DNA of 64,000 nt, taken from NCBI GenBank assembly GCA_029237695.1, contig CM055279.1, forward strand, positions 5,722,323-5,786,322, read 5' to 3'. The number at the start of each line of letters is the position of its first letter. The stretch's first letter is position 1. A program made the translations under genes and the position numbers. The notes under the pieces were generated by a model. That model did not search any database. It saw only the letters and a program-made list of their open reading frames with translations, and had not been told where the DNA came from. Below, in pieces: positions 50,435 through 60,777 of this stretch. The stretch is from Conchocele bisecta (taxonomy: Eukaryota; Mollusca; Bivalvia; Lucinida; Thyasiridae).

Positions 50435-50848
50435 TTAAAAGTACATGCCCACTCAGTAAGCACACACTGTACTTTATAACACACATCATCTGAGACATTT
50501 TCCGGCAAAATAAACATTCATTCACCATTACCCAACATTCTCTGATATCAGGGGCAATATTCGAGTTTCCTTTAACTGTTAACGGACATTACTATTTATT
50601 CTCTGTATTTATTTGTTGATGTGCAATAATCATACTTTATAATTAAAAATTATCATGCCTCATTTGCATATGAAAATAGCCTGATACCACCGCGCGTCAC
50701 CATCAGTTAAACAAATATTACTAAATGATTATATCTGTATAGCGGGCACTCGCAATGTTTAGAACTGGTGGAATAGTGACACAAGTATACACTTATTTAA
50801 TTACTATCAAGAACATTTCGTGCCTACTGCGTGGGCATGTACCTTTAA
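50435..50848. mobile_element. MITE family C copy with TTAA duplication
   Basis: The element 50439-50844 has AAGTACATGCCCACTCAGTA at the left and GCGTGGGCATGTACCT at the right. It is flanked by TTAA (50435-50438 and 50845-50848). Inner sequence ATCAGTTAAACAAATATTAC and GTATAGCGGGCACTCG is shared with 51783-51870 (inverted) and 63775-63860. Confidence 0.92.
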
Positions 50849-51001
50849 CGTATCCACAACACCTATTGTCATATTGAGACGGGCGTACATATGAACATAT
50901 CAGTTGGATAAAACACGTGCATCGTGTTATTGATACACCAACGCATGTCACATAGTGGCTAGAGGACAGAAAGTAAATATAGTCGGGTAAAATAGTCCCG
51001 G

Positions 51002-51233
51002 TGATTTGTGACTTTGGTATTTGTCACCAGTGTAGCTCCTGGTGAAACAGCACACTCATGTAGCCGGATAACGTTCTATATTACGTATTAAAAGGATGAT
51101 TGGTGTTTCATTGATGGAATGGCGAACAGTGCAGATCCTGACCAGACTGTGCGGATGCACAGACTGATCTGGATCTACACTGATCGCTGAAACTATCGCA
51201 AAACCTATAAGCCCTATTTCTCCAGTCACAGCC
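51002..51233. mobile_element. MITE family E copy
   Basis: GATTTGTGACTTTGGTATTT and CACCAGTGTAGCTCCTGGTG at the left. CCTATAAGCCCTATTTCTCC and AGTCACAGCCAC at the right. The left-most arm is decayed. Confidence 0.7.
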
Positions 51234-51251
51234 ACAATTTAGGCCATACAT

Positions 51252-51403
51252 TTTCTCGTCTGCTGTTTGTGTTCTACTTTCAATTTTTATAATAAAAAAA
51301 ATGGTTTGACAGCACTTCAGAATCATTTCCATAGGAAATGATTCTAAGGTGCTGTCAAACCATGTTTGTATTGAGAAAGAACATATAAAGCAACGGCAGA
51401 CGA
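51252..51403. mobile_element. MITE family D copy at the ependymin-related gene 3' end
   Basis: TTCTCGTCTGCTGTTTGTGT is mirrored by AAGCAACGGCAGACGACAC. Inner hairpin GACAGCACTTCAGAATCATT / AATGATTCTAAGGTGCTGTC. It sits about 30 bp beyond the stop codon, so it probably lies in the 3' UTR or supplies the transcript end. Confidence 0.85.
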
Positions 51404-51431
51404 CACTTTTTCGTGAGTTACATGATGAGAG

Positions 51432-51574
51432 TTAGCAGGACAGTACCTGGTCTATCTCCGGTGCCGTCCTATCTATCTTCGGTGCCGTCCTACAGATGGC
51501 TGGTACGTCAAACACGCTGGGGTCGGGAATAGATCTGGTGACGTTGGAAAACACTACCGACTCTAACAACAGAT
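51432..51574 (-). CDS. EPDR: Ependymin-related protein, exon 5 (last)
   Basis: The acceptor ATATTTCCAG precedes ATCTGTTG. With the carried G it reads DLLLESVVFSNVTRSIPDPS and VFDVPAIC, the usual family C-terminus. It is followed by RTAPKIDRTAPEIDQVLSC and TAA (51432-51434). The repeated RTAP-ID unit comes from a 21-bp tandem duplication in the DNA and may be lineage-specific. Confidence 0.88.
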
Positions 51575-54500
51575 CTGGAAATATAAACGCAAAGACCCAA
51601 AATGGTCCACAATGGACGGAGTGGCACAAAGAAAACATACACGTGAACGCAGGCATTCGGCGTGTTAAAAGTACTCGGCGTGTTAAAGGTACATGCTCAC
51701 TCAGCAGGCACACAATGTTCTTTATAGGAATTAACTACATTGTAAGTGTATACTTGTGTCAGTACATGTATTTCACCAGTTCTAAAAGTTACGAGTGCCC
51801 GTCATACAGATGTAATCATTTAGTAATATTTGTTTAACTGATGGTGACGCGCGGTGGTATCAGGCTATTTTCATATTTACATGTAAGTCGATGACATGCC
51901 ATTTGTGGTGCGAGTGCGTCACACATATTCAGGTGAATGAACTGTCCAATTAAAGCAATCATTCAAGTAATACAAACTTTCGAATTTTCTACGTAAATGT
52001 ACACGGACGGATGGACGTACGGATTGAAGTACGGAATCTCAAGAGCAACGCAATATGCCCTCCTGGCTATCGCATAGAGGACATAATAACGTCTTGGAGT
52101 TTGTAACCAGTCTAGCTCTTGATAACATAGCACACTCATGTAGCGTGCTACCGATCTATATCCTTTGTTAGAAGTATGATTGATGGAATGGCGAACACTG
52201 CAGATCCTGATCTGACTATGCGGATGCTTACCTGGATCTACACCGCCCGCAAATCACATAAGCTCGATTTCTCTAGTCACAATCATATACATGTACATGT
52301 ACATACGTCATGTACGTGACTCTAAATAGCAGATAAATGTGCGAAAATTGCTTTACATGGGACGCTGACTTTCCGTACATTTCCCAAACCCGACTTCGTA
52401 CCAACTTTACAAAGGACGCCGCTCTACCCATTCGGACTTTCCGCAAATATTCCCAACCCGACTTCGTACCCACTTTACAAGGGATGCCCCTCTACTCATT
52501 CGGACTTTCCGTAGATTTTAACAACCCAAATTCGTACCCACTTTACAAGGGACGCACCTCTACCCATTCGGACTTTCCGCAGATTTTCCCAACCCGACTT
52601 CGTACCTACCTTACAAGGGACGCCCCTCTACCCATTCGGACTTTCCGTAGATCTTCCAAACCCGACTTTGTACCCATTTTACAAGGGACGCCCCGCTACC
52701 CATTTGGACTTTCCGTAGATTTTCCCAACTCGACTTCGTACCCACTTTACAAGGGATGCCCATCTACCCATTCGAACTTTCCGTAGGTTTTCCCAACCCG
52801 CACCGGTTGTGTATTTACCTCCCCGGCTCTGATCAGAACGCGATGCACCAATCGGTACACACGACTTCTCCCTCGTGACCGTGCTGTAGACCGTGTTGGT
52901 AATAGCTACCAACTGATAGATGCTCGCGTCCAATGAGGCTGTGCTCGATCCAAAATACCGATTTGCCATGAAGGTATAATCTATAATATAGAAAAGTGTT
53001 GCAATACAAGAACAAACGTTGTGAGTGGGCGAGTCAGTCGGTAAATCCTGTCAGTCGGTCGGCCGCATGCACGTACAAAACGGCCCACCAGCCAGCGGTG
53101 ATTTAGCTAGCCAATCGAATTTGCTAAATTATATAAATATATTACTACACGTGTGTCATATAAATTTTGTCATAATCCATTTATATTTGTGCAAACAATT
53201 GGCTGACAGGTAAGACGTTGAAATACATACCGGTAAAGCAGTGTGGCTTCCATTCATCTAGGGGTGAAATGGTACATTTGCCGTTCTTAATCAGGTACTT
53301 CGTTTTCTGAAAACGGAAAGGTATACGTAATATCAGGACCATGTACTACTTTCGTAGCAGTGTATGTAAAGGTATACGTAATATCAGGACCATGTACTAC
53401 TTTCGTAGCACTGTATGTTGATGGTATGCCGACATGAAGTGTATGGTAGAATGTCAGAACATGTATGCTATTCTGACAGAACAGTTATAGTACCTCAGTA
53501 ATACTATAACATGTACAGTGGAACCTCTCTAAACCGGACACCAAGAAAATACCTGTGATCTTATGTTTGATGAGTTTCTTGGTCATTTATCTCAGGTGAA
53601 AATGTATATTCGTGATCGCATAGCACACAGTATGGCACAGAATGATTAAATGCCTGATTTACAATGAAACATCTCTAAGCCGGACACCCTGGGACCTCCC
53701 ACTGTACTGGGGACCTCCCAGGGTGTCCGGTTTAGAGAGGTTTCACTGTATACTTACAAATAATGTATGGTACACTGACAGAAAATGTGAAAGGAAAAGA
53801 TGAACGGGTTTAACTTCCCAGCAACATATATGGTCATATACGAGACGGGACTTCGGTTTCAGGTCAACCGAAAGATCAATGCCAATAGTCTGAAAGTAAT
53901 TTTGTTCCCAGTCTATGGCGGACGTTAGCAAATTTATTAGGTCACTCTCCACGAATTAGACAGTAAACAAAGGACACTTGAAACGCACATTTGGAAATAC
54001 TACTCCGTCATAACGCTTATGTAATCCAATCCAATGTAATGTAATTAGAGTTCTCAGAATTGCAAGTCCAATGATCTACCAACTGGAATATCAAGCCATG
54101 TGCACAAATCATTTGTGGATGTGACTGGGGAAATGGCGCTTATCGGTTTTAGGGCCAGTATAGATCCAGATTAGCCTGAATTTCCGCACAGTATGATCAG
54201 GATATGCACTGTTCGCGATTCCATCACTGAAACACCCGCCTTGCTTCTAACAAGCAATATAAATCCAGGCTACATGAGCGTGCTATTTGTATTATACACA
54301 ATTCATACATTCCATAAGCCATTTCATTGGTTGAGCCCGAGCTGTAGCACATCTCGTGCTCAGTCAATCAGACCTCTTGATTTCAAGTACAATTTTCAAG
54401 TATTTTGATATAAATTTGGCAAGTTTACTGACATTATTGTAGTCATCCAGCACCCTCAGTGTGATCTGTTTGGAGTCAACAATGTAACTCATCTGAAAAT

Positions 54501-57500
54501 TGACCATCTGGATTGTGCCGTCCATGGACATGTCTATGCTCCCCTAAAAAATAAACATGCACTCATAGTTAGAATTATTGTTTGCCCTAGTATCTCGAGC
54601 AATGAAAGCACAGCATTTCGTTTCAATTAATTGCATATTGCGACGCTTTCGTCAATATCTATTAAATTAATCATTAAATGTTGCATTACTTGCAAAGGTA
54701 TATTTAGACCAGAGCAACCGCCTTGTTGAAGTAATTTCCTGTCACACGCATCATGTCGACGCGTGTAAATTATCGGGATTTGCAAGAGTATAGGGGGCGG
54801 CGCTCCGTTCAAACGAAACATGAGCACGCGATGGGGCGTGGCAAACAATAAGTTAGTTATAGTTCACATATTCAATGTTGAACTACCGCTCGCTACGAAA
54901 TTAATTTATTAAAAATTCAATTCAACTATAATTATCACATTTCCGGGTGTTGTTTCTGTATTAACACAGCTCGTGTACATGGTATGTGCATGAGGATGTG
55001 ATAAATAAGTTAGATCACGTTTGTCCGCAAGGATGAGCGATAATCCGCTCGCTAAAGCTCGCGGATTATCTATTCGTACATGCGGACGAACCGTGATCTA
55101 ACTGATACCTATTATGTATAGTTCACCCTACTTCCCAAGCCTACCACTGGCCAGTATCGAGCTCCACTTATTATAAAATTATTCCCAATAATTGACATAT
55201 TACCGGATTTGTTATTTGTTATTGTTCACATATTTGATGTTTAAATAATTAAATGCGAGGGAGCGTTAGCGACAACCGCAGCATTAGTTCCTTTAAATCC
55301 GATATGTGAACAATAACATACTTATAATTCGCCAGATGTATAATGCAGTCTCCCATAGGAGTATGTATTGATGATCCATTTCCTGTCAAACAAGCAGTCA
55401 TTAATTCTGGTCACATGTAACTTATTGGGGTTAAATATTGCAATACGTGCAATAAGTGGAGTGCAATACTGACCAGCGATTGGCATAGAAAGTAGGGCGA
55501 ATTACCTATTAAGTATGGTTGCATTATTATGTAGAAGTATTTCGTTTACGTCATGTGACGTAGCTAGAACAATGACTTGTCAAAGAAACTAGTTTCAGAT
55601 CCGCTGTGATCCGGCTATCCGTATCCAGTCAATGCATAGTACATGGTATGGTCTATTGTTTACATTGCACTAATGGCGGCGCCCATGATATTTCATGTAA
55701 ATCTTATTGTTCATCAATACGACTGCGGTTTCCTCCTTTTAATGATGACCATGTTCCAGTCGTTAACACTCCGAGACCACAGACATTCGGCGTGTTTCAT
55801 CGGTATAACTCTATATTTGAACAAGGCTTCTAACTTTGGTCGGACACGACCTCGTATCATAACAAAATAACATGTTTAAACTTGTAATTTTCTATGCATT
55901 ATATGTATTTCTGCAGAATATCGATAATTCTCAAATGATCATATATGAACTTGCCACTACAATATTGACGCTAGCGGCTTAAACAGACTATTTCATTTGT
56001 TATGATACGAGATTGTGTACGACCTAGAAAAAGCTGCTGTAATTCGATATTATTTGCATAATTATGTTCTAACTATGCTATGCGATGTTAGCAAGATAAC
56101 AATAATTATCGAATGAACATAATTATGCACTTTCTGCCAAAATATTCACATTAACGTTAATAAAATCGCGGAATTTGTTACCAGGCATGATATTTTTTAA
56201 TTATTTATACTAATTAAATGCGTCACCTGAAAAAATAATATTTTCATCAGATTACAAAGTATGATCATTGCACATCAAAACATAAATACAGAGAATAAAT
56301 AATAAAGTCCGCTAACATTTTAAGGAAACACGGTCATCGCCCCTTATATCAGTGTGGAAATTTACGTCTGGTATAAAATGTATAATAATGCCAATCGGTA
56401 CGTGCAAATTATACACTTATTTAATTCTTAAAGAACATGTTGAGCCCACTGAGTGGGCATGCACATTTAAGGACCCATGGGGCCCCTGAGCATCAAATGA
56501 TTCATGCATAACTGCTTCGTAAATGTGATGGGATATATGCATAAGATACATGTGAACATTTTCTTCTTACTATATCCCACACAGTGCATGGAGTTGCCAT
56601 GTCGGCCATAGTGTGCACAAGCCATCGGTCAGTTTCACCTCTTATTGCGTTTGACACATACCACTAATAATATGACAAACACATGAATCACATTTGGTGT
56701 AACATGCTGGGGATACTTCAGACTACAGCGTGCTATGCCTTGTTTTCATCAAATCTATATACAAAGTCTGATATCTGAAGGGTTTATTGACCCGTTCTTG
56801 AGAGAATTCAGTGAAGACTGTGTAACAGTAAGGACAATACACAGTGATGTATATACATGTATATACCTGTATTACCATACATACTGCATCGACTCCAGTG
56901 ACTTGTAAGCAGTTATCTGAGTGTATAGTCACTACCGTCTACTTGCCTGCTATGTGAGTAAATACGGCTTTTACCTGTATCAGATGTACTTCTAATAATA
57001 GACAGTGCACCAGTTTGACATTTTACACATTGAATAACTGTCCATTACATATTGTGTGAGTGATGGTAGAAATCTCAGATATCTAGCGTTTTGTGTAGTC
57101 CGCTGAAATAATATTTATAGGACGTTGTCGTCCTATATATCTGAGACGTATTGCACCAAATTGTATTAGATTTGCTGCCATAGTATTGGCTACACGTGTC
57201 AAACGCTCCAAGTGGTGAAACTGTCCGATAGCATGTACAAACTAAAATGGCGGAGTTGGCAAATTAATATTAATGCTCTGTATAATATACTCTAAGAAGA
57301 ACAGGGTCAGACATACTTTATATATATATTCAGTCACATGTATGATTCTACTGCATTTGAAACAAAATGTCATATTCTATATAGTCAGTCCTTAGTGTGC
57401 ATATTCTCATATGCGGCTTTACAACTACCTGCCATAGACCTGGTCAAGCGGCAGGTTTTGATCATGTGTGAAAACAGACAATTCATTAAAATGAGGAGAA

Positions 57501-58760
57501 TTGTATGTTTTAGGCACTATCACGTCGTAGCCCCATATGCAAGTTCACTAGGCTTATTCCGTACAGTTACAGATACTTGGTGTCTCAATTATGTATAGAA
57601 TATATATAGCAATTTACGGAATGAGTTGAATTAATTCCCCTGAATATTGCTATATGGGGTTACGACGTGATTTTGCCATTTTGATATGTTATCTCTCTTG
57701 GAGATAGCATATTATGTCACGCAAATTTCTATGGGGGCACCGCAGCCATTGTCGTGCTGCGCCTGAACGGCGAGTACGATCAAGAAGATAGTGCCCTGTG
57801 CCAACTTATCATATGGCGTTTTGGTCGGTCTTGCTTTGTATCTAAAACTCTACATATACTATTCTCTATAGTTTTCACAGTTTTGGGCTCAGTTTATCAG
57901 TTAAATTTTGGAAAATACGAATCAAGACATTTCGTGCGTATGAATACAGCAGCTATTATCTTTAGTTCTCACGGGACAGTACGTACGGAGCTAGCTATTA
58001 TTATCAATTCTCCTCCGATATGTTATCTACGGCTACAATTTGACCCATTCAAGAATGTCAAAATTAGGTAACTGTATATTTTATACCTTTAAACAAATAA
58101 TCTTTGATGCAGAACTAGTAAATTGCCAAATATAATAGAACAGGGAAAGCATTTTCCCGTGGAATCCATCTTTTCTCTAGTTGTTGTTCAACATTCAACA
58201 TAACGAAATGAAGCTTTCAAATTCACAAGATATATGTAAATGTCAGATACACCTTGAGACGGTAAAATAACAAATTTCTGCATGTGTATGTTCATTATTA
58301 ATAATTTATTGATACAGCGTTGACAGTTTTATATCGCTAACATATCAAACATGCCGGATAACCGATTGGAAAAATCACTATTCCATGCGTTACATTACAG
58401 AGCTGGAGTTAAATTGCTACGCTCGCGAGAGGTATGGAGCGAGGTAGCAATTTTGTTTCTAGTACGGAGGTAGCAGTAACAAGGGGGGCATATTGATTGA
58501 CTGAGCATGAGCTGTGCTACAGCTCAGGCAATCAAATTGCTTGATTGACAGTTGGCAGTGCCAATATATGTTCAGAAGCAAGTTTAACGCAGACGGTTGT
58601 GTAGAGCACTCACCATTATGATCCTTGGCTTTCCGTCGACAACTTCCGCAAACATAATCGCCTCATTTGCCGTGAATTTTTCAGGTAGACAGCATCTTTG
58701 ATCCCCCTGACACATAGCCACTGCCAGCAGGCTCGATAATATTACAAACAGCGAATTCAT
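51432..58760 (-). CDS. EPDR: Ependymin-related secreted protein gene, 5 exons, 212 aa
   Basis: Ependymin-related proteins are small secreted (or lysosomal) lipid-binding glycoproteins, expanded in molluscs. Exons in transcript order: 58614-58760, 54433-54543, 53231-53306, 52819-52980, 51432-51574. They total 639 nt and all phases agree. The product has a signal peptide (MNSLFVILSSLLAVAMCQG), then CCLPEKFTANEA. The middle is MSYIVDSKQITLRVLDDYNN then KTKYLIKNGKC. The hallmark is VYSTVTREKSCVPIGA, with the C-terminal VVFSNVTRSIPDPSVFDVP. Family-typical cysteines are at the CC pair, KNGKC, KPHC, KSC and PAIC. Possible N-glycosylation sites are NKT and NVT. An RGD forms across the exon 4-5 junction. 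The C-terminus is extended by a doubled 7-residue unit (RTAPKID/RTAPEID). The gene has its own TATA box. Family call is from conserved motifs; the exact paralogue is unknown. Confidence 0.9.
51575..51670. other. Intron 4 edge of the ependymin-related gene
   Basis: Acceptor-side intron sequence. Plus-strand open frames across exon 5 here are shadows. Confidence 0.4.
51679..51880. mobile_element. MITE family C, partial copy
   Basis: It begins TTAAAGGTACATGCTCACTC (TTAA then the family end) and continues AGGCACACAATGTTCTTTAT. It then joins inverted inner sequence (GTTTAACTGATGGTGACGCG, ATCAGGCTATTTTCATATTT). The far end is lost. Confidence 0.8.
52095..52290. mobile_element. MITE family E copy
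   Basis: TTGGAGTTTGTAACCAGTCT at the left. CCCGCAAATCACATAAGCTC and GATTTCTCTAGTCACAATCA at the right. Confidence 0.65.
52362..52800. repeat. 68-bp tandem array, about 6.5 units, in intron 4
   Basis: Marks at TTTCCG are spaced exactly 68 bp (52441, 52509, 52577, 52645, 52713, 52781). The unit contains CCCAACCCGACTTCGTACCC, ACTTTACAAGGGACGCCCCT and CTACCCATTCGGAC. It starts 18 bp past the exon 4 donor. As 68 is not a multiple of 3, the 149-codon plus-strand frame (52337-52786) reads the same unit in three different frames in turn. It is a repeat artefact. Confidence 0.95.
52819..52980 (-). CDS. EPDR: Ependymin-related protein, exon 4
   Basis: The acceptor ATATTATAG precedes ATTATACC, and the donor GTAAAT follows GGGGAG. 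Reads DYTFMANRYFGSSTASLDAS, IYQLVAITNTVYSTVTREKS and CVPIGASRSDQSRG. TVTREKSCVPIGA is the most diagnostic block of the family. Phases: in 1, out 1. Confidence 0.92.
53231..53306 (-). CDS. EPDR: Ependymin-related protein, exon 3
   Basis: The acceptor CGTTTTCAG precedes AAAACGAAG, and the donor GTATGT follows TTACCG. Reads KTKYLIKNGKCTISPLDEWK and PHCFT. The KYLIKNGKC pattern corresponds to the YVID...C stretch of other family members. Phases: in 0, out 1. Confidence 0.92.
53320..53420. repeat. Perfect 51-bp tandem duplication
   Basis: GGTATACGTAATATCAGGAC begins at 53320 and again at 53371; the two 51-bp units differ at a single base (GCAGTG/GCACTG). They lie in intron 2, starting just upstream of the exon 3 acceptor in transcript direction. 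Confidence 0.95.
53514..53753. mobile_element. MITE family G, fullest copy
   Basis: The left end ACAGTGGAACCTCTCTAAAC is mirrored by GTTTAGAGAGGTTTCACTGT at 53730-53749. An inner inverted end starts ACAATGAAACATCTCTAAGC (53661). The body includes TTTCTTGGTCATTTATCTCA. It lies in intron 2 of the ependymin-related gene. Confidence 0.85.
53755..54110. other. Ependymin-related gene intron 2, unassigned
   Basis: It includes the AGGTCACTCTCCACGAATTA ... GTAATTAGAGTTCTCAGAA repeat also found at 15060-15180. The minus frame 53743-53952 has no family match. Confidence 0.4.
54112..54290. mobile_element. MITE family E copy, right end lost
   Basis: TGGATGTGACTGGGGAAATG and GGCTTATCGGTTTTAGGGCC, then GATCAGGATATGCACTGTTC and ACACCCGCCTTGCTTC. 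No mirrored right terminus. Confidence 0.65.
54433..54543 (-). CDS. EPDR: Ependymin-related protein, exon 2
   Basis: The acceptor TATTTTTTAG precedes GGGAGCATA, and the donor GTCAGT follows AATAAT. 37 codons: GSIDMSMDGTIQMVNFQMSY and IVDSKQITLRVLDDYNN. Donor GTCAGT is less common than GTRAGT, but the phase (0) and the family pattern (LRVLDDYN) fix it. In phase 0. Confidence 0.88.
56160..56478. mobile_element. MITE family C, inverted partial copy ending in TTAA
   Basis: It shares TTTAATTATTTATACTAATT, GTATGATCATTGCACATCAA and GTTAACATTTTAAGGAAACA in inverted order. It ends GAGTGGGCATGCACAT then TTAA (56466-56469). Confidence 0.75.
57725..57840 (+). other. Short coding-like island of unknown origin
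   Basis: Within an AT-rich intron, GGGGGCACCGCAGCCATTGT onward reads GGTAAIVVLRLNGEYDQEDS then ALC on the plus strand, with higher GC and ordinary codon use. No splice sites or domain were recognised. It may be a decayed fragment of another gene; very uncertain. Confidence 0.2.
58420..58550. repeat. Dispersed repeat pieces
   Basis: GCTCGCGAGAGGTATGGAGC also occurs (diverged) at 22945-22965. TTGATTGACTGAGCATGAGC / GCTCAGGCAATCAAATTGC is a short foldback. Confidence 0.5.
58614..58760 (-). CDS. EPDR: Ependymin-related protein, exon 1 (signal peptide)
   Basis: ATG at 58760-58758, donor GTGAGT after ATAATG. 49 codons: MNSLFVILSSLLAVAMCQGD, QRCCLPEKFTANEAIMFAEV, VDGKPRIIM. It has a short hydrophobic h-region and a likely cleavage site near AMC-QG, followed by the conserved CC. 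The start is favoured because it lies about 50 bp downstream of a TATA box and gives a complete signal peptide. Confidence 0.92.
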
Positions 58761-58810
58761 GTTTTTGTCCTTGAGCAGTAATACGCACTGATAACACGAC
58801 CTGTACGCCG

Positions 58811-58821
58811 CTATTTATATA
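58811..58821 (-). promoter_or_regulatory. TATA box of the ependymin-related gene
   Basis: On the minus strand TATATAAATAG, a strong TATA match, 51 bp upstream of the ATG. A transcription start near 58785-58790 would leave a 5' leader of about 25-30 nt. A family M MITE begins immediately upstream (58823). Confidence 0.7.
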
Positions 58822-58822
58822 G

Positions 58823-59285
58823 CACCAAATAGTTTTACTATATAATTTAACCGAATGCCCATCCAATAAGGCCAGTCTCTCCTACTTTCACTATTCGTAT
58901 GGATGCTGTGGGACCCACTTGTACATGACCTGCAGCCAGTCTGTACTGGTTATGCATGAAGTAAACAATAGGTTCACTTACACCTAAGAAAGAAAAATCC
59001 AACCTTGTCATATCCCCCAAAATTGTTTACATTTTTTGGCCACGGAAACTCTGTTTACATCACGTCACCAACAGGTTCAGTGTTTTCTTTTAAATGCTAC
59101 AAATATGCTGAAAACTGGTGTTAAAAGCACCCCAAAATGTTCCTCCAGTGAAACTGGGTAGTAATGGAACAAGATTTGCAAGTAAACGGTTTCTGTGACC
59201 TCAAAACACCCGCACTATTTTTTTTATACCGGACTTTTTTTGCATACACCCTGGGCGATTTCGCACCATTTGGTATCCTCTAACC
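58823..59285. mobile_element. MITE family M, copy 1, abutting the TATA box
   Basis: It matches 60782-61251 over its whole length (CACCAAATAGTTTTACTATA to TTTGGTATCCTCTAACC). It lacks the left terminal GGTTAGACAC, which is replaced by the TATA region. The upstream promoter of the ependymin-related gene is thus transposon sequence. Confidence 0.85.
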
Positions 59286-59299
59286 ATGAGGGAGTGTAG

Positions 59300-59765
59300 G
59301 ACAAAATCCCCCCGGACATAATGCCCCCCCATGATTTTTGACACTGGAGGACAAAATCCCCCCGTCTAAAATCACAGGTAGGACATAATCCCCCCCCCCC
59401 CCTATCAAAATTCAAGGTAGGACAAAATCCCCCCGTCCAGAATCAAGGTAAATCATATTCAGTACTTTTATTTGCACAATAAACATCAAACATCAAGCAC
59501 ATTTAATGAACTATTTTCAGTTGCACAATCAAACAAGCACATCTAATGAAGTATTTTCTGTTGCACAATAAACGTTTTTTAATTTTGATGGGGGGGGAAT
59601 ATGTCCTACCTGTGATTTTGGACAGGGCGGGGGGATTTTGTCCTACATGCATTTTAGACGGGGGGGGGGGGGGGGGGATTTTGTCCTCCTGTGTCAAAAT
59701 TCATGGGGGGGGGGGGGGGGTGATTATGTCCGGGGGGGGGGATTTTATTTTTGTCCGTATCCCGC
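59300..59765. repeat. Poly-C / poly-G foldback element
   Basis: Left arm: repeated GGACAAAATCCCCCC / GACATAATCCCCCCC units (59309-59435). Right arm: GGGGGATTTTGTCCT / GGGGGGAATATGTCCTAC units (59585-59755). Between is a duplicated GCACAATAAACATCAAACAT / GCACAATCAAACAAGCAC spacer. The right arm carries several runs of 8-18 G. Confidence 0.88.
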
Positions 59766-60076
59766 ATGAGGATGTGATAAATAAGTTAGATCACAAGTTA
59801 GATCACGTTTGTCCGCATGTACGAGCGGAATTATTATACTGAATTTATTGCATTATCACAGCCAAAATGGCTGTGATAATGTAATCAATTCAGTATAATA
59901 AAAATTAATAAATTTATCATAAAATTGAAAATTTTATTTATATTTTGTATATTTTTTCAAGCGCATATAAATGGCGAAATAAGATTCAAGATTCAAGATT
60001 TTTATTTTTCGTAACGTGAACATGACATGTTCCTAGTTACATACAAAAGTTATATCACAAATATCAAGCAAGTGCA
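59765..60076. repeat. Foldback fragments including a partial family F hairpin
   Basis: GATAAATAAGTTAGATCACG is doubled at 59776-59810. It is interrupted at GTACGAGCG by the family F hairpin GAATTTATTGCATTATCACA (59828-59900), then AGATTCAAGATTCAAGATTTTT (59981). Confidence 0.65.
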
Positions 60077-60205
60077 GATAAATAAGTTAGATCACGTTTG
60101 ACCGCATGTACGAGCGATAATCCGCTGTTAAAGCTCACGGATTATCTCCTGGTACATGCAGTCGAACCGTGATCTAACTTATACATAAGCAATATGTATC
60201 GTTAT

Positions 60206-60328
60206 CTGGGCCCGGTTGTTCAAAACACCAGTTAGCTTAACGGACTGTTAAATCCTTAACTGAACAGAGATTTTAACCATTCAGTACAGTCCGTTAAGCT
60301 AACGGATGTTTTGAACAACCGGGCCCTG
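60206..60328. mobile_element. 117-bp MITE with GGCCCGGTTGTTCAAAACA ends
   Basis: The element 60209-60325 starts GGCCCGGTTGTTCAAAACAC and ends in its mirror image TTTTGAACAACCGGGCC. CTG flanks it on both sides (60206-60208 and 60326-60328). The paralogous site at 44500-44502 is uninterrupted (CAG). A 3-bp duplication and GG-start ends fit a PIF/Harbinger-like mover; that assignment is inference. Confidence 0.88.
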
Positions 60329-60777
60329 GAGCTAAACTGCTGTCTGTTCCACGTTTTGTTGCCGACGAACGTTTGGCTGTTAAAGACATTAAATCTCAGA
60401 AATATATAAAGGTAAGTACATTTATTTGTTCATCAATAATAAAAAGTCACCCTCCCCAAAAATATTTATTTGACGAAATTCCATTAAATATTGATTTTAT
60501 TGCGAAACAACGATTTTCCTATGGGAATTTAACAATGGGGCTCAAATAGTTTTTAAAATATTTTTTTAATCGTTGACCGATTTTCAAAATCTAACTTGTT
60601 TTCTTAGTTACATCATTTCCAAACTATCCAGCCAGGTTTCTGACTTCCAAACTATCTAGCCAGGTTTCTGACTCAATTTCAATTTTATTTTTCGTTTTTC
60701 GACCCTCCTCGTCTCTCTGTTGCACTATATAGTGGCAATCAATGATGGAATGGAACCTGTCAAGTAGAGACTAAATA

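Larger units (their letters stand above)
54546..58613. other. Ependymin-related gene intron 1 (4.1 kb), mostly repeats
   Basis: It contains a foldback of the GATAATCCGC family (54935-55110), an inverted repeat built on TATGATACGAGAT (55850-56030), a hairpin ATAATTATGTTC / GAACATAATTAT (56057-56130), a partial family C copy (about 56160-56478) and an inverted CACGTCGTAGCCCCATAT / ATATGGGGTTACGACGTG pair (57521-57672). No further exon of this gene is needed by phase. Confidence 0.6.

Noticed and set aside
52337..52786. 149-codon plus-strand gene
   Set aside because: It lies entirely in a 68-bp tandem array inside an intron and reads the same unit in shifting frames.
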